A stretch of 64,000 nucleotides of DNA from Sporosarcina sp. FSL K6-1508 (GCF_038007465.1 NZ_JBBOXF010000001.1:3979001-4043000), one strand, 5' to 3'. Shown: positions 1 to 9,080, numbered from the stretch's first letter. The notes: generated by a model from the sequence alone, not told the origin. Program-made: numbers and translations.

Positions 1-67
1 TATTTTTACCAATTTCATTAATGCCGCCTAAAGCAAAAATTGACAACTTATTTTCGGTGGTATTCAA
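1..67 (-). CDS. Ribonuclease J family protein, 5' end only (cut by the window edge)
   Basis: Only the first 22 codons lie in the window, read on the minus strand from a TTG start. A GGAGG Shine-Dalgarno sits 9 nt upstream of it. The peptide includes FALGGINEIGKN, which matches the start of RNase J1/J2 (ALGGxxEIGKN), the first strand of the metallo-beta-lactamase fold. RNase J is a 5'-3' exo/endoribonuclease for mRNA decay and rRNA maturation. The INEIGKN variant differs slightly from B. subtilis J1 and J2, so it could be an additional paralogue. The call rests on this short motif and the good start site; the catalytic HxHxDH lies outside the window. Confidence 0.72.
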   Translation of the reverse strand, partial: MNTTENKLSIFALGGINEIGKN

Positions 68-203
68 ATTTAAATTCCTCCCACTTTGAAATAGTATTCA
101 AAGTATGCCCATAAAGCACTTATTTATGAAGTTGGGTTCTCGGGGAAGAATCCGGTTAATTGTATACTTTTATACATTAAACGTTTTCAACTAACAATGG
201 ACA

Positions 204-1256
204 TTAGAGGAGGTAAAAACCGATACCCATAATCAGATAAGCGGCAAATAGAATGAGACCCTCAAACCAATTCGATTCGCCGTCATTGCATAAATTGATG
301 ACAAGGAATGTTGCGGATACCATTGCAACCAACTCTGGCACAGTGAAAACAAGTGCCATCGATTGCGGCATTATGAGCGAAATAAGGACGAGGATTGGCG
401 CAACGAACATGGCGACCTGCAACGTAGAACCAACTGCTATCTCCACGGCTACATCCATCTTATCCTTCACCGCCATCGTAATAGCGGATACGTGCTCCGC
501 CGCATTTCCGACAATCGCGACGATAATGACACCGATGAATAACTCTGTCCACCCGAATTTTTCGCCAAGCATTTCAAATGTATGAACCAGTTGCTCTGAT
601 ACGAAAGCAACTGTAATCGTCGCTAAGAGTAGGACGAGAATCGACTTGCGCTTCGTCCATTCTGGTGTTTCCTTTTCCTCCACGGCCTTATCGGAAGAGG
701 CAAATACGCCGCGATGTGTAACAAGCTTGAAGAACAGCCCAGCAAGATAAAGGACGATCAGTACTACCGCGATGCCAATACTTAAGTTGAATGTCGTTTG
801 TGCATCCATCGACATAGAGAAAATCTCTGGGATGACAAATGCCACGATGACAGCGAAAATCAGCAATCCCGAATTGTAGCGCGCGTCATGAAGACTGAAA
901 CTTTGGCGTTTGAATTTAATGCCTCCGGCAAAAAAGGAAAGCCCGAGTACAAGCAACAAATTCCCAAGTACAGAGCCCGTAAGCGAAGCCAAGACGATGC
1001 CGACCATTCCCGCCTTCAGAGTGAAGATCGATATGATGAGCTCGACGGCGTTTCCGAATGTTGCGTTCAACAGTCCCCCAATCCTCGGTCCACTAACGAT
1101 GGCAAGACTTTCCGTCGCCCGGCCTATGTATCCCGAAAGCCCGATGATGCTTATACAGCAAAGGATGAACATAACGATATCCGACCAATTTAGGATCGCT
1201 CCTGCAATCACGAGTGGGACACCGGTGACAACAAGTATGGCAAATAACCGATTCAA
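204..1256 (-). CDS. cax: Ca2+/H+ antiporter, CaCA superfamily (ChaA/CAX/YfkE type)
   Basis: Inner-membrane exchanger that expels Ca2+ using the proton gradient. The 350-residue protein is almost entirely hydrophobic segments. It carries both family repeats: GNAVELI near residue 68 (c-1) and GNAAEH near residue 250 (c-2), each with the acidic residue used in cation binding. A charged loop around residues 190-205 separates the two halves. The length matches B. subtilis YfkE (about 351 aa). The frame is open to a GTG at 1265, but that codon lies inside the Shine-Dalgarno AAAGAGGTGA. The TTG at 1256 gives an N-terminus MNRLFAI like YfkE, so I chose it. It is transcribed away from hpaB-glp and appears monocistronic. 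Confidence 0.9.
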   Translation of the reverse strand: MNRLFAILVVTGVPLVIAGAILNWSDIVMFILCCISIIGLSGYIGRATESLAIVSGPRIGGLLNATFGNAVELIISIFTLKAGMVGIVLASLTGSVLGNLLLVLGLSFFAGGIKFKRQSFSLHDARYNSGLLIFAVIVAFVIPEIFSMSMDAQTTFNLSIGIAVVLIVLYLAGLFFKLVTHRGVFASSDKAVEEKETPEWTKRKSILVLLLATITVAFVSEQLVHTFEMLGEKFGWTELFIGVIIVAIVGNAAEHVSAITMAVKDKMDVAVEIAVGSTLQVAMFVAPILVLISLIMPQSMALVFTVPELVAMVSATFLVINLCNDGESNWFEGLILFAAYLIMGIGFYLL

Positions 1257-1453
1257 CAGAATCACCTCTTTAAATAATTGAGACCTCCCTACTATCTTTC
1301 CCTTATGAAGTAATTAAAAACGTCAATCTGAACGGTTTAAATGGAAAAAATGCGACAAACGCACGGCTTATTTTAAATAAACGGTGCGTTTTGGATATAT
1401 TGAGAGTTATGTTTATCTTGAGATGAATTATGACCGCCACGCCCTTTTCTCCA

Positions 1454-1498
1454 AAATAAAAATGATTGTCTCTCAATAGGAGGCAATCATTTTTATTT
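1454..1498 (-). terminator. Intrinsic terminator downstream of hpaB (symmetrical, may work both ways)
   Basis: Two 19-nt arms (1454-1472 and 1480-1498) are complementary apart from one G-U position, with a 7-nt loop. The outer part is A/T-rich, giving a U-tract on either strand. It lies 6 bp past the hpaB stop. Confidence 0.85.
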
Positions 1499-1504
1499 GA
1501 GATT

Positions 1505-2938
1505 TCATCCTAAAATATCCTTCACTCGCTGCACAAAAGGTTCCTTGTCGTAGGATTTATACAATTGACTGGAAAGTTTAATCGGATCACCAAAGAAAAA
1601 CCGTTCATATAACGTTTCGCGTGTACCAAATGAACTCATCGTTAAATCCCATGCTAAGCGGAAAACTTTGACGCGATCTTCTGCATTTTTGGATTTAGAC
1701 TGCAAATATTGATCTAAATCTTTTCGTATACTTGACTGAAATGCATTTTCTGTCGGGATAGACATCAATCCACTTGCACCTAACAGCTGAATGATTTCTG
1801 TAAATCTTGGATAGACCCGGGGAAATAGATTAATCGCAATTTGCAGTGTTGTTCGATCTGGTCGCATAAATCCCCATTTATCAATTTCAGCTTCAGCTTC
1901 AGATTTCATTATCAATGCTTTCATTGTTTCCAATGCCACAATAATTTCAGAGGCCTTCTCTTGAACATGCTGGTATTCCCCGATATTAATAGTGTCGATG
2001 ATAGACTGGACTACCCCTAAAACAAATTCCGTTTTTACAATCTGTCTAGAAACAACTTGATGCAACGTAAATGGTAAAAACGAGCTAGAAGCCATAAAAC
2101 TGTTTGCAACACCTATGTTGTCATAGTAAAACACGCGCTCCCATGGAACCAATACATTGTCGAAAACAACAATCGTATCCATTTCCTCATAACGCGAACT
2201 TAGAGGATAATTAAATGTGGAGTCACCCCCAACAAATGATTCTCTGCACACGAACCGTAGGCCTTTACTATTACTCGGTATAGAAAACGCTAATCCATTC
2301 GCTTCATCATCAACCCCGCCCGCTGTTATAACAACTATTTCATCCGTTATTCCGCCTTGTGTAGCCAGCAACCGCGCACCCTTTACAATAATGCCCGCTT
2401 CGTTTCTCTCCATTACTTTCGCAGCAATCGGATCTTCCGAATCTTCGAAATAGAATCGTGCCCGGTTTACTTGTGGATCGATAAATGTATGTGTCATGGA
2501 CAAATCATTTTCACGTGCATACTCATAGTACGCTACTATATTACTCGGAAAACAGTTTTCTTTGCCATTTAAGAAACCGGCAGATGAAGCAAGCGCCATT
2601 AACACCGTATTCATATAATCTGGACTTCTTCCCATCATCCCATTGTTCGATTTAGCCCACTGTTGAACCATTGCTCGCCTTTTAGCTAAATCCTCTTTCG
2701 TCTTCGGTTGTAAATAAGACATACCTACTGGATTGCCAGTTAACGGTGATTGATAAGTCATAACATCTTTTACTAGCGCATCATACTGAATATCGTATAA
2801 CGCCGCCTGACTTTTCATAACCCCCTTAAATGCGGGGTGCTCAGAAATATTACCTGTCACACGATTACCATCTATCCATATATTTGTATTTAACTGATTA
2901 ATTCGTTCAATATAGTCGTTGCCTGTTATTGCTGGCAT
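1505..2938 (-). CDS. hpaB: 4-hydroxyphenylacetate 3-monooxygenase-type flavin monooxygenase, large component (HpaB/YoaI-like)
   Basis: 477-residue protein of the HpaB/HpaH/chlorophenol-4-monooxygenase family, an acyl-CoA-dehydrogenase-fold oxygenase that uses free FADH2 to ortho-hydroxylate phenols. Family landmarks are GRSPDYMN near residue 100, the THTFIDPQVNR region near 150, the GGDSTFNYPLSSRYEEMD segment before VVFDNVLVPWERVF, and a helical C-terminal half. The length is typical (about 480). The start at 2938 is preferred because AGGGGTG lies about 7 nt upstream; an earlier GTG (2947) lies inside that SD. No HpaC-type flavin reductase or meta-cleavage genes are adjacent, so the reductase must be encoded elsewhere. 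The real substrate is unknown; the symbol marks the family only. Confidence 0.85.
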   Translation of the reverse strand: MPAITGNDYIERINQLNTNIWIDGNRVTGNISEHPAFKGVMKSQAALYDIQYDALVKDVMTYQSPLTGNPVGMSYLQPKTKEDLAKRRAMVQQWAKSNNGMMGRSPDYMNTVLMALASSAGFLNGKENCFPSNIVAYYEYARENDLSMTHTFIDPQVNRARFYFEDSEDPIAAKVMERNEAGIIVKGARLLATQGGITDEIVVITAGGVDDEANGLAFSIPSNSKGLRFVCRESFVGGDSTFNYPLSSRYEEMDTIVVFDNVLVPWERVFYYDNIGVANSFMASSSFLPFTLHQVVSRQIVKTEFVLGVVQSIIDTINIGEYQHVQEKASEIIVALETMKALIMKSEAEAEIDKWGFMRPDRTTLQIAINLFPRVYPRFTEIIQLLGASGLMSIPTENAFQSSIRKDLDQYLQSKSKNAEDRVKVFRLAWDLTMSSFGTRETLYERFFFGDPIKLSSQLYKSYDKEPFVQRVKDILG

Positions 2939-3083
2939 AATGCACACCCCTAATTAGTAATAATCGATTGTTTCCCCTTCAGAATAGAATAATATCTGCC
3001 TATTTCTTTAGTTGTATACTATTATTAATTTCTATCGATTGTTACAAGGTGCTGCGCTTGCCATTGCTTACTCAAAAAAACAT

Positions 3084-4577
3084 TTACTTAAAAGCAATCG
3101 CTGCCCTGACTGCCTTTTGCCATCCTTCATATAAATCTTCTCGTTGTTGCTGTTCCATTTCCGGTTCAAAAGGTCGATCCAGATTCCAATGAGCCGAGAT
3201 TTCTGAACAATCCGTCCAAAAACCGACGGCAAGACCCGCTAAGTAAGCAGCTCCGAGTGCTGTTGTTTCACTAATTAAAGGGCGCTCGACAGGCACATTC
3301 AATAAATCCGCTTGAAATTGCATGAGAAAATCATTTTCAACCGCGCCGCCGTCTACACGTAACGTTTTTAACGAGATCCCCGAATCTGCTTCCATTGCAT
3401 CAAGCACATCCTTCGTTTGGTACGCAAGCGATTCCAATGTCGCACGAATAAGATGTTCTTTCTCTGTACCGCGTGTCAACCCAAAAATAGAACCTCTGAC
3501 ATCGCTATCCCAGTAGGGTGTGCCAAGACCGACAAATGCTGGTACTACATAAACGCCTTCTGTTGACTTGACCCGTCTAGCATATTCTTCACTTTCGGAT
3601 GAGTTACGGAACATTCGCAGCCCATCGCGTAACCATTGAATGGCAGAACCGGCAACGAAAATACTGCCCTCAAGCGCATACTGTACTTTTCCGTCAATCC
3701 CCCACGCAATGGTTGTTAATAAACCATGTTCGGACTTAACTGCTTTATCCCCAGTATTCATCAACATGAAACACCCAGTGCCATACGTATTTTTTACCAT
3801 GCCACTTTCAAAACAAGCCTGCCCGAACAATGCAGCTTGTTGGTCACCAGCGATTCCAGCAATTGGAGCAGCATGGCCGAAGAAATGACTACTTTCCGTA
3901 TACGCATAAATTTCAGAAGATGGACGGACTTCTGGGAGCATCGATGCAGGTATTTCTAAAATAGAGAGCAATTCTTCGTCCCATTTTAATTCATGAATAT
4001 TGTACATAAGTGTTCTCGAAGCATTGGAATAGTCGGTAACATGCCTTTTCCCACCAGATAATTTCCATACAATCCAAGTATCAATTGTTCCGAATAGAAG
4101 GTCTCCACGTTCTGCTTTTTCTCTTGCCCCTTGTACGTTATCCAAAATCCATTTTACTTTTGTGCCTGAGAAATACGCATCGATAAGTAAGCCGGTTTTA
4201 TCTCGAAACAGATCGTTGTAACCGCTTTCTTTCAGCTCATCGCATATTTCAGCAGTTTGACGTGATTGCCAAACAATTGCATTGTAAATCGGTTTCCCTG
4301 TATTTTTATCCCATACAACTGTTGTTTCACGCTGATTTGTTATACCAATTCCTTCAATTTGTTCGGCTGTAATATTTTTTTCTGATAACACACCTGCAAT
4401 AACAGCTAAAATGGAGCTCCAGATTTCATCTGCATTATGTTCGACCCATCCAGATTGAGGAAAGTATTGCGTGAATTCTTGTTGGGCTGTATGAAAAATC
4501 TTACCGCTTTTATCGAATAAAATTGCTCGTGAACTCGTTGTGCCTTGATCAAGTGCCATTATGTACTTTTTAGTCAT
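3084..4577 (-). CDS. glpK: Glycerol kinase GlpK
   Basis: Phosphorylates glycerol to sn-glycerol-3-phosphate in the cytosol, trapping what GlpF admits. The 497-residue FGGY kinase starts MTKKYIMALDQGTTSSR (ATP-binding loop) and has the usual WVEHNADEIW, GTKVKWILD and GLGTPYWDSDVRG signatures. A histidine precedes FFG in the SSHFFGHAAPIAG loop. That is the position where GlpKs of Gram-positive bacteria are phosphorylated by HPr/enzyme I (established for enterococcal GlpK), so PTS control of activity is likely. It lies 45 bp downstream of glpF on the same strand and probably shares its transcript and GlpP-dependent leader. Confidence 0.97.
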   Translation of the reverse strand: MTKKYIMALDQGTTSSRAILFDKSGKIFHTAQQEFTQYFPQSGWVEHNADEIWSSILAVIAGVLSEKNITAEQIEGIGITNQRETTVVWDKNTGKPIYNAIVWQSRQTAEICDELKESGYNDLFRDKTGLLIDAYFSGTKVKWILDNVQGAREKAERGDLLFGTIDTWIVWKLSGGKRHVTDYSNASRTLMYNIHELKWDEELLSILEIPASMLPEVRPSSEIYAYTESSHFFGHAAPIAGIAGDQQAALFGQACFESGMVKNTYGTGCFMLMNTGDKAVKSEHGLLTTIAWGIDGKVQYALEGSIFVAGSAIQWLRDGLRMFRNSSESEEYARRVKSTEGVYVVPAFVGLGTPYWDSDVRGSIFGLTRGTEKEHLIRATLESLAYQTKDVLDAMEADSGISLKTLRVDGGAVENDFLMQFQADLLNVPVERPLISETTALGAAYLAGLAVGFWTDCSEISAHWNLDRPFEPEMEQQQREDLYEGWQKAVRAAIAFK

Positions 4578-4622
4578 CCTTTATTCCCCCACATATTTAC
4601 TTAGTAGTAATTCTATGACGCT

Positions 4623-5432
4623 TTATTTTGCGACTTGCACCAAATTTTTTCGTAGTGAATACTGAGCACCAAACAATATTGTAATCACAATGCCGCCGAC
4701 AACCCAAAATGCAATGCTATTTATCCCTTCAAACACTTGTTGATAAAACAGTGCACCAAACGTTCCGCCAAGTAAAGGGCCTACGACTGGTATCCATGCA
4801 TAGCTCCAATCTGACTTCCCTTTCCCAGGAATCGGCAAAAAGAAGTGGGCAATGCGCGGTCCTAAATCACGAGCTGGGTTAATGGCATAGCCTGTTGTTC
4901 CACCCAGTGATACCCCGATGGCAATAATCAACGCACCCACGATTAGAGGATTTAAGCCTTCCGTAAACTCATTTGCCCCTATCGCTAGTAAACCAAGAAG
5001 CAAAACGAACGTACCAATTATTTCACTCGTTAAATTAGAGAGTGGGTGACGTATTGCTGGAATTGTGGCAAATACGGATAGCTTTGCCGCTTCGTCTGCC
5101 GTCTCCCTCCAGTGAGGCAAGTAATGGAAGTAAACGATGGTTGCCCCAATAATCGCACCAATCATTTGAGCCAACATATACATAGGAACGTCTGCCCAAG
5201 GAAATTCACCGATTGAAGCCATTCCAAGCGTCACCGCGGGATTCAAATGTGCGCCACTCGCCCCACCAACTGCGTATACGCCCATCGCTACGGCAAGTCC
5301 CCATCCGACGGTGATGACAATCCAACCAGAATTTTCTGCTTTTGACTTTTTCATCACCACACCACCGACGACTCCAGCGCCGAAAACAATTAAAATCATT
5401 GTCCCAACAAGCTCTCCTAAAAAGGGTGTCAT
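4623..5432 (-). CDS. glpF: Glycerol uptake facilitator GlpF (aquaglyceroporin)
   Basis: MIP-family channel that lets glycerol diffuse across the cytoplasmic membrane. The 269-residue protein carries both pore motifs, NPA in GAHLNPAVTLG and NPAR in YAINPARDLGPR; the D after NPAR is typical of glycerol-conducting members. The start at 5432 (MTPFLGELVG) has AAGGTGG 7 nt upstream. The frame stays open upstream to 5495, but that stretch is the leader terminator and not coding. It is first gene of glpFK, with its own promoter and GlpP-type leader between glpP and glpF. Confidence 0.95.
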   Translation of the reverse strand: MTPFLGELVGTMILIVFGAGVVGGVVMKKSKAENSGWIVITVGWGLAVAMGVYAVGGASGAHLNPAVTLGMASIGEFPWADVPMYMLAQMIGAIIGATIVYFHYLPHWRETADEAAKLSVFATIPAIRHPLSNLTSEIIGTFVLLLGLLAIGANEFTEGLNPLIVGALIIAIGVSLGGTTGYAINPARDLGPRIAHFFLPIPGKGKSDWSYAWIPVVGPLLGGTFGALFYQQVFEGINSIAFWVVGGIVITILFGAQYSLRKNLVQVAK

Positions 5433-5487
5433 CTTTAGTCCACCTTCATTTCTATTCTTTTTGAGGTTGAATTTAGAACATGAAAAA

Positions 5488-5545
5488 GTCCACATTTAAA
5501 CCCCTACATAATGCAGGGTTTAAATGTGGACTCCTAAGCTCAACC
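5488..5545 (-). promoter_or_regulatory. glpFK leader: GlpP-dependent terminator/antiterminator
   Basis: A perfect 16-bp inverted repeat (5488-5503 and 5516-5531, 12-nt loop) lies between the promoter and glpF. Reading toward glpF, five U residues follow. Just 5' of the stem is a motif (reading GGTTGAGCTTAGGAGTCC) that recurs before the glpD leader stem. In B. subtilis, GlpP with glycerol-3-phosphate allows read-through of such leaders; its role here is inferred from position, symmetry and the adjacent glpP. Confidence 0.85.
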
Positions 5546-5565
5546 ACTATTATTGACTTGCCATT

Positions 5566-5594
5566 AGTATATTCTTCTTAAAATAAGCTGTCAA
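5566..5594 (-). promoter_or_regulatory. Sigma-A promoter of glpFK
   Basis: On the minus strand TTGACA (5589-5594), a 17-bp spacer and TATACT (5566-5571). This near-consensus promoter starts just past the glpP stop codon and leads into the glpFK leader. Confidence 0.85.
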
Positions 5595-5599
5595 CACTT

Positions 5600-6160
5600 T
5601 CAATCTTTGGTGAAGGACTCCCACAACTGATGATCTGATGTTGTTACGGCGACAGCCCCTGCATTCAATGCATCCTGGACATGTTTTTGTGTGCGAATCA
5701 AGCCTCCGTTAATGATTGGAATGCCTGTCCTTTCAAAAACCTCATTGATGAGTTCTGGAATAACCCCTGGCAGCATTTCGATATAGTCAGGCGAAGTCTG
5801 GTCAATCAACGAATAACTTTTTTCCAAAGCGATTGTATCTAGGAGAAACATTCGTTGAATCGCTATAATTCCTTTGGCTTTAGCTTTCATGATCATATTC
5901 GATCTTGTCGAAATAATGCCGGCTGGTCTGATGTCATTGCATAGAAAATCGGCAGCAAAATTATCCGTTTTCAATCCTTGTATCAAATCCGCATGAATAA
6001 TCACTTTTTTGCCGTATTTCTCCGCTTCTGTTTTAAGCGTTTTAAGATTACCAACATGCACTTCCAATAGAACAATGTATTCAAATGGACTTTTTAATAA
6101 TTGTTCGAATTGCTTTAAACTGCGTGCTGCAGGCAAAATCTTTTGATTGTGAAAAGGCAT
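5600..6160 (-). CDS. glpP: Glycerol-3-phosphate responsive antiterminator GlpP
   Basis: 186-residue TIM-barrel-like regulator of the GlpP family. It binds leader RNA in the presence of G3P and prevents termination ahead of glp genes. Family features are HADLIQGLKTDNFAADFL, the GIISTR and IAIQRMFLLD segments, the PDYIEMLPGVIPE stretch and IINGGLIRT, which form the phosphate-binding barrel end. The start at 6160 (MPFHNQKI) lies 11 nt after AAAGGAGG; a GTG at 6169 sits only 2 nt from that SD. It lies 64 bp downstream of glpD and upstream of the glpFK promoter, so it may ride on glpD read-through. The gene order glpD-glpP-glpF-glpK differs from B. subtilis glpPFKD. Confidence 0.93.
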   Translation of the reverse strand: MPFHNQKILPAARSLKQFEQLLKSPFEYIVLLEVHVGNLKTLKTEAEKYGKKVIIHADLIQGLKTDNFAADFLCNDIRPAGIISTRSNMIMKAKAKGIIAIQRMFLLDTIALEKSYSLIDQTSPDYIEMLPGVIPELINEVFERTGIPIINGGLIRTQKHVQDALNAGAVAVTTSDHQLWESFTKD

Positions 6161-6224
6161 CTTTTGCACATCCTCCTTTCATGCTTCATCTCGCAGAAGT
6201 TCTTCGTGTCTCCAATATAGCATG

Positions 6225-7865
6225 TTATTGTACAGTAGTTGCGATTGTCATCTCCTCTTCCAGTTCTTTTTCATATTGTTGACGTTCTGCATCCGACCAC
6301 CCGAAAATAATTGCCATTTCATCCAGCACATCTTTTTTCCCAGCATTGACATTATCGATATTGAAGAACATATCTCCAGTTCTACGAACAAAGAAATCTG
6401 TTGGTTTGACGACCATTTCGCAGTCGATTGCATACCGTAATTTCACATAGAGAATACGAGGAATTGCCGTATGTGCCTCAAAGGGAATCGCAAATACTTG
6501 ATCAACATTGGTGCCATAAAGAGCTGCCAAATGACGGCTTTGTCGTTCTGAAAAACCAACTGATTGGCCTTTTTCAATCGCTTGGACCATAAACCGCTTC
6601 AAATTTCCCGAACCGCCAATATCACCGCCTGAAATCGGCAATTTCTTCGTCACACAGTTATTAAAATGACGTATTTCTTCATGGCTAAGCTGTTCAACAA
6701 TTTTATCTACTACTGTTTCCGCCATTTTACGATAGCCTGTTAATTTCCCGCCTGCAATTGTAATAAGCCCTTTCTCCGATTCCCAAATTTCATCTTTCCT
6801 TGAAACTTCGGAAGGACTTTTGCCCTCTTCATGTATAAGCGGTCTGACCCCTGCCCAACTCGACTCAACATGCTCTGCCGTCAAGTTAAGACTTGGGAAC
6901 ATATAATGAATTGCATTCAATATATAAGAACGATCCTCTTCTGTCATTTGCATCACTTTTGGATCTCCTTCGTAGAAGGTATCCGTTGTTCCCACATAAG
7001 CTTTCCCATCACGAGGTACCGCAAAAACCATACGTTTATCAGGGGTATCAAAATACACTGCTTGGTGCAGTGGGAAATCTTTCTGATCGAATACAAGATG
7101 TACACCTTTCGATAAAATTAAGTGTTTCCCTTTTGTCTTGCCTTCAATCCTTTTCACATCATCGACCCAAGGACCAGCAGCATTGACAACTTTTTTTGCC
7201 TTAATCACAACTTTTTTATTTGTTACTCTATCTAGAACTTCCACACCGGTAATTTTCCCTTGAGTGTAAATGAAGGTTTCTGCTTTCGCGTAATTTACTG
7301 CGGTTGCCCCTTTTTCAACAGCCGCTTTCATAACCTCAATCGTCAAACGAGCGTCATCAGTACGGTATTCAACATAAATGCCACCGCCTAATAATCCATC
7401 TTGTTTAACAAGCGGCGCTTTCGCAAGAATTTCTTCTTTCGTTAACATGGTTCTTCTTTCTGATTTCTTAACGCCTGCAAGAAAATCATATACTTTCAAC
7501 CCAAGTGACGTCGAGTACCTCCCGAACGTTCCTCCTTTATGGAAAGGAAGGAGCATCCATTCAGGAGTCGTAACATGGGGCCCATTTTCATAGACGATTG
7601 CCCGCTCTTTCCCAAGTTCCGCCACTTCTTTGATTTGAAATTGTTTTAAATAACGTAAACCTCCGTGTACAAGCTTTGTTGAACGGCTGGACGTACCTGA
7701 TGCAAAGTCCTCCATCTCGACAAGCCCCGTTTTCAGTCCACGTGCCGTAGCATCTAAAGCGATACCAGCGCCTGTAATACCGCCACCGATAATGAGTACA
7801 TCAAATTCCTCTGTTGCTAATTCATTGAATACTTTTTCCCGTTCTAGTGCTGAAAAATTTGTCAT
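6225..7865 (-). CDS. glpD: Aerobic glycerol-3-phosphate dehydrogenase GlpD
   Basis: Membrane-associated FAD enzyme that oxidises G3P to dihydroxyacetone phosphate and feeds electrons to menaquinone. The 546-residue protein has the FAD Rossmann motif IIGGGITGAGIALDA near residue 25, the GTSSRSTKLVHGGLRYL signature near 57-73, NAAGPWVDD, and the C-terminal DAO domain ending in an acidic helix. Length and order are normal for Bacillus GlpD. Transcription passes through a strong leader terminator (7908-7957), so expression should depend on GlpP and G3P. Confidence 0.97.
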   Translation of the reverse strand: MTNFSALEREKVFNELATEEFDVLIIGGGITGAGIALDATARGLKTGLVEMEDFASGTSSRSTKLVHGGLRYLKQFQIKEVAELGKERAIVYENGPHVTTPEWMLLPFHKGGTFGRYSTSLGLKVYDFLAGVKKSERRTMLTKEEILAKAPLVKQDGLLGGGIYVEYRTDDARLTIEVMKAAVEKGATAVNYAKAETFIYTQGKITGVEVLDRVTNKKVVIKAKKVVNAAGPWVDDVKRIEGKTKGKHLILSKGVHLVFDQKDFPLHQAVYFDTPDKRMVFAVPRDGKAYVGTTDTFYEGDPKVMQMTEEDRSYILNAIHYMFPSLNLTAEHVESSWAGVRPLIHEEGKSPSEVSRKDEIWESEKGLITIAGGKLTGYRKMAETVVDKIVEQLSHEEIRHFNNCVTKKLPISGGDIGGSGNLKRFMVQAIEKGQSVGFSERQSRHLAALYGTNVDQVFAIPFEAHTAIPRILYVKLRYAIDCEMVVKPTDFFVRRTGDMFFNIDNVNAGKKDVLDEMAIIFGWSDAERQQYEKELEEEMTIATTVQ

Positions 7866-7907
7866 TTCTCTCGTCTCCTTCTAAAATATGGGATTTTATA
7901 AATGAAA

Positions 7908-7971
7908 AGAGACCTCAAGAAATAAGTTGCGATAGGCAACCGTTTCTTGAGGTCTCTCAATAGCTCAAACC
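7908..7971 (-). promoter_or_regulatory. glpD leader: GlpP-dependent terminator/antiterminator
   Basis: A perfect 15-bp inverted repeat (7908-7922 and 7943-7957) has an additional internal GTTGC/GCAAC pairing, and a U-rich tract follows toward glpD. The segment just 5' of the stem (7951-7971, reading GGTTTGAGCTATTGAGAGACC) resembles the segment before the glpF leader stem. It is the likely GlpP recognition sequence (inference). Confidence 0.82.
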
Positions 7972-8121
7972 CTGTATATTAACTTAGGTACAGCTTACCA
8001 TATATCCATTGAATTACAAACTAGTTTGTTTTAGCGAAAAAATTTTCCAGCCACCCTCTCCATCTAGTATCTTGCTCAAATCTTGATGCACTTCCTGAAT
8101 ACTATTCTTGATACTTCGTTA

Positions 8122-8805
8122 TTACCCGCCCATAGGTGCTGCAGCTTTCGGTGAATAAACAGAAATATGATGTAACAGTCGACTTTCATGTGGGCCAACA
8201 AACTTTAGCTCATATTCTCCAACTTCGTATAGAAGTATATCGTCTTTGTCATTTTTACGGATTGCGGCTGGATTGCCTAACGTTTGTTTAATAACCTTAA
8301 AAGAAATTTTGCTGAAATCTACACTAGAATCTATACTCGAACCAAAAGAACGGATATCATATATGACCTCCCCGCGACCAATTCCAAAAGCAAATTCACC
8401 TCTGCCCGCTCCTGGACTATAGCCTTCGTAAGGATCACCTGCCCCTACAGGTTTATCGGGCTCACCCCATGATGCATGAACTTTATCTATCAGTTCTTTA
8501 CCTGAAATGAAGTCAGCCCCGGGCACCTTTCCCTCTTTAGCTAGACGATACATTTCTTTGATTAAATTCACATGCGTATCCGTCACTTTGCCAGTCTCCT
8601 CAAACTTCTGATTTTTCGATGATTCACCATTTTGATTTCCAGCATTGGGTACCTCTTTCTTATCGACCTCACCTTGCTCAATTGTTCCAATATTATTCCT
8701 TTCCTCAGGCACCTCATCTGCACCTGCACATCCACTAAACAGAACTAGGATTATAACCCCTGGAACAACCCCACTTATGGACTTACGATTAACTGATTTT
8801 ATCAT
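8122..8805 (-). CDS. DUF4309 (YjgB-like) lipoprotein
   Basis: Predicted lipoprotein of 227 residues with a hydrophobic N-terminus ending in the lipobox LFSGC (Cys 26). A low-complexity linker of about 45 residues rich in E, N, G and K follows. The C-terminal domain resembles B. subtilis YjgB (DUF4309): VNLIKEMYRLAKEGKVPG, a WGEPDK segment, FGIGRG and VIYDIRSFGS. Its function is unknown; it acts outside the membrane. Two adjacent ATGs (8808, 8805) are possible; 8805 has the better spacing to AAAGGAG. It is transcribed toward glpD but separated from it by the glpD leader. Confidence 0.75.
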   Translation of the reverse strand: MIKSVNRKSISGVVPGVIILVLFSGCAGADEVPEERNNIGTIEQGEVDKKEVPNAGNQNGESSKNQKFEETGKVTDTHVNLIKEMYRLAKEGKVPGADFISGKELIDKVHASWGEPDKPVGAGDPYEGYSPGAGRGEFAFGIGRGEVIYDIRSFGSSIDSSVDFSKISFKVIKQTLGNPAAIRKNDKDDILLYEVGEYELKFVGPHESRLLHHISVYSPKAAAPMGG

Positions 8806-8997
8806 CATGCTTCTCCTTTAATTTTATTTTTATAAATAGCGATGTATATATTTACCTAATTAAATTTAAATCTAAACTTCTTAAAAAGAAATTGCTCTAT
8901 ACAATTTGCGCAATGAACGTATTTAAACTTTTATACGTGCTCTATACATGAAGAGAACAAAACAAGTTCGAAATTGTAAAAAAAATTCATTTTTCTA

Positions 8998-9026
8998 TTG
9001 CTTTGCAAAAGCTTCAATGCTATTAT
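8998..9026 (+). promoter_or_regulatory. Sigma-A promoter of the PTS operon
   Basis: TTGCTT (8998-9003), a 17-bp spacer and TATTAT (9021-9026). It lies about 27 bp upstream of the RAT, so the transcript would begin just before the antiterminator RNA. Confidence 0.75.
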
Positions 9027-9052
9027 CTGAATAGAAGTTCAATAGCGGATCA

Positions 9053-9080
9053 CATGTTACTGATACGATCAGGCATGGTG
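9053..9080 (+). promoter_or_regulatory. Ribonucleic antiterminator (RAT), GlcT/ptsG type
   Basis: The segment contains TGTTACTGATACGATCAGGC, nearly the same as the B. subtilis ptsG RAT recognised by GlcT (recalled: a GTTACTGAT-TCGATCAGGCATG core). It overlaps the left arm of the following terminator, as required for mutually exclusive folding. A GlcT-like protein is encoded in the same operon. Confidence 0.85.

Noticed and set aside
9003..9017. CRE-like TTGCAAAAGCTTCAA within the PTS promoter
   Set aside because: The central CG is missing, so CcpA binding is unlikely.
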